Assembly: GCF_000427685.1 (NCBI RefSeq)
Contig: NZ_KE386573.1
Span: 1,036,838-1,100,837, forward strand
Source: Haloplanus natans DSM 17983
GTDB taxonomy: Archaea; Halobacteriota; Halobacteria; Halobacteriales; Haloferacaceae
DNA length: 64,000 bases
Reading direction: 5' to 3'
Part shown: positions 59,170 to 64,000 of the stretch, one piece after another
How positions within the stretch are numbered: position 1 is the first letter of the stretch
Layout of the letters: the number at the start of each line of letters is the position of its first letter
The notes under the pieces: model-generated
Seen by the model: only the letters and a program-made list of their open reading frames with translations
Databases searched by the model: none
What the model was told of the DNA's origin: nothing
Translations under genes and position numbers: made by a program

Positions 59170-59700
59170 ATGATGTCGCAACTCAGCCAGCCGGGACGGG
59201 ACGACCTGACCCGCGACGACCTGTTTTCGATGCTGCGAAACGAGCGGCGTCGGGAAGTCATTCACTACCTTCGCGAACACGAAGGGCCGGTCGATCTCCG
59301 CGATCTGAGCGAGTACATCGCCGCGATGGAGAACGACTGCACGCCCGAGGAAGTGACCTACAAACAGCGAAAGCGGGTCCAGACCGCCCTCTATCAGATG
59401 CATCTGCCAAAACTCGCCGACCGGCGGATCGTCGAGTACGACCGACGCGCCGGGCGGGTAGAACTCGCCGCCGGCGCCGACGACTGTCTCCCCTATCTCG
59501 TTGCGGACGCCGCTCAGCCTCACCGTCGGTGGTGGCGGTGGTATCTTCTCGTCGCCGGCGTGGTCGCCGTTCCCGTCGTTCTGGCGGCGGCCGGTCTCGA
59601 GCCGTTCGCGTCGGTCTCCGGTCTGGGCTACGCGGTCGTCGCGTGCGCAGCGTTCGTCGTCATCTCCGTCGCGCAGGTCGTCCAGGAGCGCGGCGACTGA
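59170..59700 (+). CDS. DUF7344-like winged-helix protein with two C-terminal membrane helices
   Basis: The protein has 176 residues. A wHTH domain (LTRDDLFSMLRNERRREVIHYLREHEGPVDLRDLSEYIAA, then RKRVQTALYQMHLPKLADRRIVEYD) precedes two membrane segments (about 118-138 and 147-168). It is a membrane-tied transcription regulator of a haloarchaeal family. Two ATGs are adjacent (59170, 59173). Confidence 0.85.
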   Translation: MMSQLSQPGRDDLTRDDLFSMLRNERRREVIHYLREHEGPVDLRDLSEYIAAMENDCTPEEVTYKQRKRVQTALYQMHLPKLADRRIVEYDRRAGRVELAAGADDCLPYLVADAAQPHRRWWRWYLLVAGVVAVPVVLAAAGLEPFASVSGLGYAVVACAAFVVISVAQVVQERGD

Positions 59701-59706
59701 TCGCCA

Positions 59707-60366
59707 CTACGCCTCGTGGCGGTCGAACCGGTTCGCGATGGCGCCGACCAGATCCGTCAGATGCGCCGTTCCCCACACCGCGACCACGACGCCGCCGAGC
59801 GTATCGAAGAGGAGGTCGAGCATCGTATCCGTCAGCCCGTACTGCGTGAGGACACTCTGCGTGCCGAAGCGGGCGGCGGCGCCGGCGACGGCGAACTCGA
59901 TGACCTCCCAGAAGACGCCGAACGCGAGGACGAACAGGAGGATGAACACGAACATGAATCGGTCGGGAAGGGAGACGGCGTCCGAGTGGAGTTCGACCGC
60001 ACGGGCCGTCGCGTAGCCCGCCGCGGCGACGATAGAGGACGAGAGCGTGTGCGTCAGGTGGTCCCACCACCAGATGCTCCGGTAGAAGTTGGTCGACGAG
60101 CCGGGGAGGCCGGCGGTCCCCAGGGCGTGAAAGAAGACGGCGGCGGCGATCCAGAGCGCCAGGGCGGGGTCCATCCCGATGTGGTGGTCGCGTTCGAGCA
60201 CGGCGGGAAGCTGGGTCACGCCGAGGCCGATGGTCGCGTTGACCACGATGCCCAGATTTCCGCGTTCGAGTCCGAGGCCGATCAACACGAGGAGCGACAC
60301 CTGTAGCGCCCGCGTGAGTTGACGCTGTCGGCGGTCGGAGAGGCCGATCCAGTCGCGCAGCCGCAT
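59707..60366 (-). CDS. Integral membrane protein, DUF2238/YjdF-like
   Basis: The protein has 219 residues and about six membrane helices. The motif WWWDHLTHTLSSSIVAAAGY and FGVFWEVIEFAV resemble YjdF-type proteins, with His and Glu in the membrane that could bind metal or lipid heads. The ATG at 60366 shares one base with the upstream stop; a GTG lies one codon before. It forms a pair with the next membrane protein gene. Confidence 0.75.
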   Translation of the reverse strand: MRLRDWIGLSDRRQRQLTRALQVSLLVLIGLGLERGNLGIVVNATIGLGVTQLPAVLERDHHIGMDPALALWIAAAVFFHALGTAGLPGSSTNFYRSIWWWDHLTHTLSSSIVAAAGYATARAVELHSDAVSLPDRFMFVFILLFVLAFGVFWEVIEFAVAGAAARFGTQSVLTQYGLTDTMLDLLFDTLGGVVVAVWGTAHLTDLVGAIANRFDRHEA

Positions 60367-61034
60367 CACGTGTCACCTCCCTCGCGTTTGCCGCCGGGAT
60401 CGACCGGATACCGTGGCGTGGTGTCGGCGTACCGGCGGAAGTAGAACTCGAAGCACACGCCGGCGATGACGCCCGCTACCGTCGCGGCCACGAAGTCCCA
60501 CATGAGCGCCTCCTCGATTACGTGTTCGGGACGCCCGTCGAGCAGGAAGCCCGTCCCCAAGAGCACGTCGGAGAGCCACCGCATCTCGGCCCACAGTCCC
60601 GCGGCGGCGACGGTGGCGATGGCGACGAAGGCCACCGCGAAGGAGTCGCTCAGCCGCACGGGCGTGAACACGTCGAGTTCGACCACGAGGATGAGCGCCG
60701 CGGCCGCGACGGCGACGTACGTGGTGATGCGGCCGGTGAGCGTCACGCCGCCGACGGTCTGTCCGACGACGAGGAGTCGTCCGAGTGAGGGGATCGACGC
60801 GAGCGCCAGCACTCCCCACGGCACCATCGCGTCGACTTGGCGGAACGCCACCGCCGGAACGACGGCGAGGGTGACGAGCGTCAGGGTGAACCCCGCCCAG
60901 AGCGGGCGGCCGTTGACCACCGCGCCGACGCCGATCAGACAGAGCACGACGACGAACGCCCACCCGAGGACCGCGTTGAGCCGGCGCCGTTCGACCAACC
61001 GCCGGAGCCCGACGCCGGTTTCGGAGGTCGGCAT
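60366..61034 (-). CDS. Integral membrane protein paired with the YjdF-like protein
   Basis: The protein has 222 residues and six to seven hydrophobic segments (about 22-42, 45-65, 72-88, 105-120, 130-150, 182-205). The end EEALMWDFVAATVAGVIAGVCFEFYFRRY resembles the FWEVIEFA block of the downstream protein, so the two may be distant relatives with a common membrane partnership (inference). It overlaps that gene at the stop. Confidence 0.7.
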   Translation of the reverse strand: MPTSETGVGLRRLVERRRLNAVLGWAFVVVLCLIGVGAVVNGRPLWAGFTLTLVTLAVVPAVAFRQVDAMVPWGVLALASIPSLGRLLVVGQTVGGVTLTGRITTYVAVAAAALILVVELDVFTPVRLSDSFAVAFVAIATVAAAGLWAEMRWLSDVLLGTGFLLDGRPEHVIEEALMWDFVAATVAGVIAGVCFEFYFRRYADTTPRYPVDPGGKREGGDT

Positions 61035-61121
61035 ACTCCAACGTCAGCGTACGCCCTGAAAACGCTTCGCACGGACGGCGCGGGCGAAGATACAAGCCAG
61101 TGTCGTTACTTGGTTCACGTG

Positions 61122-61382
61122 ATGTCGAACGATCCGTCCCCCCGTCCCGTCGAAGGGCAGACGTGGCTGGATGTCGTCGACGACGTCCTCGACACGGCTA
61201 TCGACAGCGAGGAAGATTTGGAGTGTACGTTCGAGGAGGTGACCGTGGACGTGCCCCTGCGGATGGATTCGGAGTCCGAGTTCGCCCGGTGGCAACTCGA
61301 CGGTACCGTCCGCGTCCACGTCGAAGGGATGCGCGGCCCGCTCTCCGACTGGCTCCGGTGGTGGTCCCAGCAGCTCTCCTGA
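61122..61382 (+). CDS. Conserved haloarchaeal hypothetical protein, 86 aa
   Basis: The protein is a very acidic alpha/beta protein: GQTWLDVVDDVLDTAIDSEEDLECTFEE, then strands VTVDVPLRMD and FARWQLDGTVRVHVEGM, and a final helix LSDWLRWWSQQLS. I do not recognise the family with confidence; the alternating strands resemble amphi-Trp proteins. It starts 87 bp from the divergent membrane gene and is followed 12 bp later by another small gene. Confidence 0.65.
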   Translation: MSNDPSPRPVEGQTWLDVVDDVLDTAIDSEEDLECTFEEVTVDVPLRMDSESEFARWQLDGTVRVHVEGMRGPLSDWLRWWSQQLS

Positions 61383-61394
61383 TCGGGTCGAGAC

Positions 61395-61580
61395 ATGACA
61401 GACGCGACGTTTCGAGTCGTCGAACTCGCGGATGGCGCCTTCCAGTGGCGCCTCCGGACCGACGACGGCACCGTCCTCGCGACGAGCGACCGCACCCACG
61501 GGACGAAGGTGGCGGCGATGCGCGAGGTGCAACGGCTCAAGCGGGTCGCCGCCGGCGCCGGCGTCGAGTCGGTCGACTGA
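61395..61580 (+). CDS. DUF1508/YegP-like small protein, 61 aa
   Basis: MTDATFRVVELADGAFQWRL and RTDDGTVLATSDRTHGTKVAAM form one YegP-type repeat (strand, strand, helix), as in haloarchaeal one-repeat members. It probably has a structural or stress role, as the family function is not known. It is co-directional with the 86-residue gene. Its TGA stop begins palindromic element D. Confidence 0.7.
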   Translation: MTDATFRVVELADGAFQWRLRTDDGTVLATSDRTHGTKVAAMREVQRLKRVAAGAGVESVD

Positions 61581-61655
61581 TACGAATCGCTGTGACTGTA
61601 TCCCGGTGGGTCACCGACCTGTCCCGGCGAACCGCCGGTACTGACGTACCGCAAC
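61578..61655 (+). repeat. Stop-anchored palindromic element, copy D
   Basis: It starts on the TGA stop: tgatacgaatcgctgtgactg, stem cccggtgggtcacc (61602-61615) / ggcgaaccgccggt (61626-61639) with 11 of 14 pairs, then actgacgtaccgcaac. It aligns with copies E and F in the left flank, and with G across the stem. It lies between convergent genes. Confidence 0.6.
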
Positions 61656-61663
61656 CCGTCTGA

Positions 61664-62395
61664 TTACCATCCCTCGAACTTGTCGCGGCGGTAGACATCG
61701 ATCTCGTGGACGGTCGAGTGATCCTGCGCGGCCGCGAAGCCGATGGCGTCCGCAATCTCTTCCGGTTCGCTCACCTCCCCCGGTTCGAATCGCTCGGCGA
61801 AGGAGTCGCCGTCCGACCCCCCGAACTCCGTCCGCACTTCCGTCGGGTTGACGACGGTGACGCCGACCCCTTCGGGGCCGGACTGGCCCTCGACGCTGTG
61901 GGCGAAGCCACGGACCCACCACTTGGTCGCCGCGTAAACCGGATTGCCCGGCCGGGGGTACTGGCCCGCGAAACTTCCGACGAAGATCAGGTTCCCGTCC
62001 GAGGCTTCCAGGTGGGGTAGTGCCGCCCGCGTCGCGAAGAAGACGCCGTCGACGTTCGTGTCCATCATCGCCCGGTAGTCCTCGGTCGAGAGGTCGGCCA
62101 CGTCACCGCCGCGACCCAGGCCGGCGTTGTTGACGAGGACATCGAGGCCGCCGAACGCGTCGACCGTGGTGGCCACGAGGTCCTCGACCGCCGCCTCGTC
62201 GCGCACGTCCGTCGGTACCACCAGCGTCTCCGTACCGTACTGCGCTTCGAGGTCGGCCGCGATGGCGGCCAGTCGGTCCTCGCTCCGCGCCGCGAGGGCG
62301 ACGCGTGCTCCCCGACTCGCGAACTCGTGTGCCGTCGCTTCACCGATGCCGGAACTCGCGCCCGTGACGAGGGTCGCGCTGTCGTCGAGACTCAT
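61664..62395 (-). CDS. SDR family oxidoreductase
   Basis: The protein has 243 residues and is a classical short-chain dehydrogenase. It has the TGASSGIGEATAHEFA cofactor loop, NNAGLGRGGDVADL, the catalytic Ser in FVGSFAGQ, and YAATK (Tyr and Lys). The Arg at the end of the second strand (ALAARSED) suggests NADP preference. The substrate is unknown. It is the last chromosomal-type gene before the integrated element. Confidence 0.9.
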   Translation of the reverse strand: MSLDDSATLVTGASSGIGEATAHEFASRGARVALAARSEDRLAAIAADLEAQYGTETLVVPTDVRDEAAVEDLVATTVDAFGGLDVLVNNAGLGRGGDVADLSTEDYRAMMDTNVDGVFFATRAALPHLEASDGNLIFVGSFAGQYPRPGNPVYAATKWWVRGFAHSVEGQSGPEGVGVTVVNPTEVRTEFGGSDGDSFAERFEPGEVSEPEEIADAIGFAAAQDHSTVHEIDVYRRDKFEGW

Positions 62396-62486
62396 GATCG
62401 TCCGGGTCGACGGGCCGGAGGCCCTTCATACCATAGCCACCGACGACCGCGTGCACCCGTCCCACGGACGACCGAGATAGTTGCGT

Positions 62487-62495
62487 TTAAATATC
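62487..62495 (+). promoter_or_regulatory. TATA box of the interrupted tRNA-Glu gene
   Basis: The bases tttaaatat, preceded by gttgcg, lie 32-40 bp before the first tRNA base. This is the usual layout of haloarchaeal tRNA promoters. Confidence 0.6.
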
Positions 62496-62526
62496 GCTAT
62501 CCCTTCCGTCCTAATGCGACGAGGGC

Positions 62527-62568
62527 GCTCCGATAGTGTAGTCCGGCCAATCATATTGCCCTCTCACG
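62527..62568 (+). tRNA. tRNA-Glu (CTC), 5' half only
   Basis: The bases match a haloarchaeal tRNA-Glu from position 1 to about 39: acceptor gctccga, D-arm gtgtagtccggccaatcat, anticodon stem attgcc and loop ctctcac with anticodon CTC (62563-62565). After one more base the sequence leaves the tRNA; the 3' anticodon strand, T-arm and acceptor complement tcggagc are absent in the next 120 bp. It is therefore a fragment at an integration junction and not a functional gene here. Confidence 0.65.
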
Positions 62569-62655
62569 TCGCGCCGCCGGCGCGAGAATCGGCAAACACC
62601 GGACTCGAAACCTCACGCGCCCTTCTACGGGGGTTCCACGAATGGAATCCCAACT

Positions 62656-63801
62656 ATGTCCGAAGGCAATACGACCGACCGTACCGAACAACTTAAAGAC
62701 CAATACCCTGTCCTAACCCGGCCTACTCGCCAGATATTAGGCGATAAGCAGTTAGACGACTACGAGCAATTCCGACTTGAGTTCATCAACTGGCTTGACC
62801 GCGAAGGGAAGACTCCCGAGGTTCGAGGAGAAAACGGGTACGCCGAAGGTGTCGTCTCCAACACCGCCCATCGAATCGACTACTGGTTCCGCTACGTGTG
62901 GGAACAGGAAGGGAGCTATACGCTCAACATTACCCACGACCACGCGGAGATGTATATGGACCATCTCGCCTACGAACAACAGGCGAGCAAATCTCACGGG
63001 AAGACCACGGAAATAGCCGTTAAACGGTACTTCAAATGGCGACACCACGAGCGGGGCGGCGAAGAGTGGTCGCCCTCCAAGCCCTACCCCGGACCGAAGA
63101 CGATTACCAAGCCCGCCGACTATCTCACCGCCGACGAACGGCCCAAGATCAGAGAAGCCGCCCTTGAATACGGCGAGACGCCACACTACAAGACTCTTGA
63201 TCCCGAGGAGCGCGACAAGTGGAAAGCATACCTCGCCCAAGTAATCGGGAAACCCAAATCCGAGGTGACGCCGAGAGACTTCGCAGAATCGAACGGATGG
63301 AAAGTACCCTCGCTTGCAGGGGTCAGTCTTGACGCTGGCCTACGACCCAAAGAGGTCGCCCGCGCTACGGTCGAATGGGTCGACGTTCGGAATGAGCAAT
63401 TACGTATCCCCCGAGAGGAATCCACTAAGAACGAGAACAATTGGAAACCCGCACTCACTTCCCGCACGGCCCGCTGGCTTGCCAATTGGATCAAAGAGCG
63501 AGAGAACTACCCGAAGTACGACGACACCGACGCGCTGTGGCTCACCCGAGAGGGGAACGAGTACAGCAGTCAAAGTCTTCGCTACCTGCTTCACAAGTTG
63601 TGCGACGAGGCGGGTATTCCCTACGAACACCGCAAAATGAGTTGGTATTCGCTTCGTCATTCTGTTGGCACGTATATGACAGAACACCGTGACCTGAAAG
63701 CGGCACAATCCCAACTCAGACACAACTCCCCGAGAACGACTATGCAATACGACGGGGTTTCGACCGAACAGCGGAGGGATGCTCTCGACAAGATGGGCTA
63801 A
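62656..63801 (+). CDS. Tyrosine recombinase / integrase
   Basis: The protein has 381 residues. The N-terminal half is a SAM-like core-binding region (YEQFRLEFINWLDREGKTPE, EMYMDHLAYEQQASKSHGK). The catalytic half has SLDAGLRPKEVARATVEW (first Arg), WYSLRHSVGTYM (SLRH) and LRHNSPRTTMQYDG with the nucleophile Tyr. Codon use is richer in A and T than in the neighbours, with AAA, AAT and ATA codons, a sign of transfer. It lies 88 bp after the tRNA-Glu fragment and is the integrase of an element that extends beyond base 64000. Confidence 0.92.
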   Translation: MSEGNTTDRTEQLKDQYPVLTRPTRQILGDKQLDDYEQFRLEFINWLDREGKTPEVRGENGYAEGVVSNTAHRIDYWFRYVWEQEGSYTLNITHDHAEMYMDHLAYEQQASKSHGKTTEIAVKRYFKWRHHERGGEEWSPSKPYPGPKTITKPADYLTADERPKIREAALEYGETPHYKTLDPEERDKWKAYLAQVIGKPKSEVTPRDFAESNGWKVPSLAGVSLDAGLRPKEVARATVEWVDVRNEQLRIPREESTKNENNWKPALTSRTARWLANWIKERENYPKYDDTDALWLTREGNEYSSQSLRYLLHKLCDEAGIPYEHRKMSWYSLRHSVGTYMTEHRDLKAAQSQLRHNSPRTTMQYDGVSTEQRRDALDKMG

Positions 63802-64000
63802 ATAAAATCGGGACAGTCAAGGCTTTCACAGAAAACCCGCGCCGACCGACTATTCGAACCGCACCAGCACCGTGAACAGTTGGATGGGTCAATTGTCCCA
63901 CGGATCGAATCTAAATGGTGCCGACACTCGCTCGTAGAGTTCCGACGTAGCAGGGACAAAATTCCGAGAATCGCCCTGTAAGTCGGCGGCTTAGTTTCTA
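63802..64000. other. A/T-richer end of window, no gene seen
   Basis: The 199 bp after the integrase hold no convincing reading frame. On the minus strand a short open piece ends in QLFTVLVRFE before a stop at about 63850-63852; it could be the C-terminal scrap of a decayed gene. The composition matches the integrase gene. Confidence 0.35.

Noticed and set aside
62527..62640. tRNA-Glu with a long intron
   Set aside because: A later cggcaa could be the 3' anticodon strand, but no T-arm, T-loop or complement of the acceptor gctccga follows, so only a 5' fragment is supported.
1..64000. CRISPR arrays, insertion sequences and rRNA
   Set aside because: No regularly spaced repeats, transposase motifs or rRNA-like sequence were seen on either strand; the palindromic elements are single or paired, not arrayed.

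Overview
The window is a gene-dense stretch of haloarchaeal chromosome. The proteins are acidic, G+C is high, TATA/BRE promoters give leaderless or near-leaderless messages, stops and starts overlap as ATGA or GTGA, and many genes belong to families known only from Halobacteria. The exact genus cannot be fixed from the sequence. There is no CRISPR array, no insertion sequence, no complete tRNA and no rRNA.

Layout. 1-6000: the end of glyA, two tandem CetZ (tubulin/FtsZ superfamily) genes, a membrane protein, a UspA protein and folD; glyA and folD share one-carbon metabolism. 6000-14500: a zinc-ribbon protein, a 48-residue protein, a candidate small RNA with its own promoter, an AI-2E-type exporter, FEN1, a GNAT, a methyltransferase, an MFS carrier, a ribbon-helix-helix regulator and an ornithine-cyclodeaminase-family enzyme. 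14500-19200: Pelota and RqcH/NEMF, both ribosome rescue factors, flank a membrane protein. 19300-26800: a glycosyltransferase, a thermosome subunit, a SAM hydrolase/NMN adenylyltransferase pair, LonB, a CPBP protease and an alkyltransferase-like protein. 26800-33800: trpCBA followed by the archaeal entry to the shikimate pathway (ADTH synthase and 3-dehydroquinate synthase II), an MBL-fold protein, a YkgJ protein and a TRAM protein. 34000-44300: radical SAM, P450, a zinc protein with Hsp20, a CoA-type NUDIX, a GT81-like glucosyltransferase, AKR, DHH and epimerase genes. 44300-53950: an eight-gene minus-strand cluster for a Tad/type IV-pilus-like machine whose ATPase gene carries an apparent frameshift. 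54000-62400: a third CetZ, an AP-superfamily protein, SPFH, wHTH proteins, paired membrane proteins and an SDR. 62480-64000: the 5' half of a tRNA-Glu gene with its promoter, followed by an A/T-richer tyrosine recombinase, the edge of an integrated element that runs out of the window.

The least explained signal is a dispersed family of about 60-90 bp palindromic elements, at least nine copies. Flanks related to GTAAGTCATT and ACACAGTTAC enclose a stem-loop whose sequence changes while its pairing is kept. Seven of the nine copies begin at, or directly after, the stop codon of the upstream gene. I know of no described function for them.

Other notable points: an MGMT-family protein with Asp in place of the catalytic Cys, a decayed Tat lipoprotein gene, two tandem duplications that each copy the 3' end of a minus-strand gene, in-frame palindromic insertions in two genes, and two genes under 60 codons that are easily missed (a 58-residue membrane protein and a 52-residue zinc protein). 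DUF numbers in this annotation are assigned from memory of the families and were not searched.
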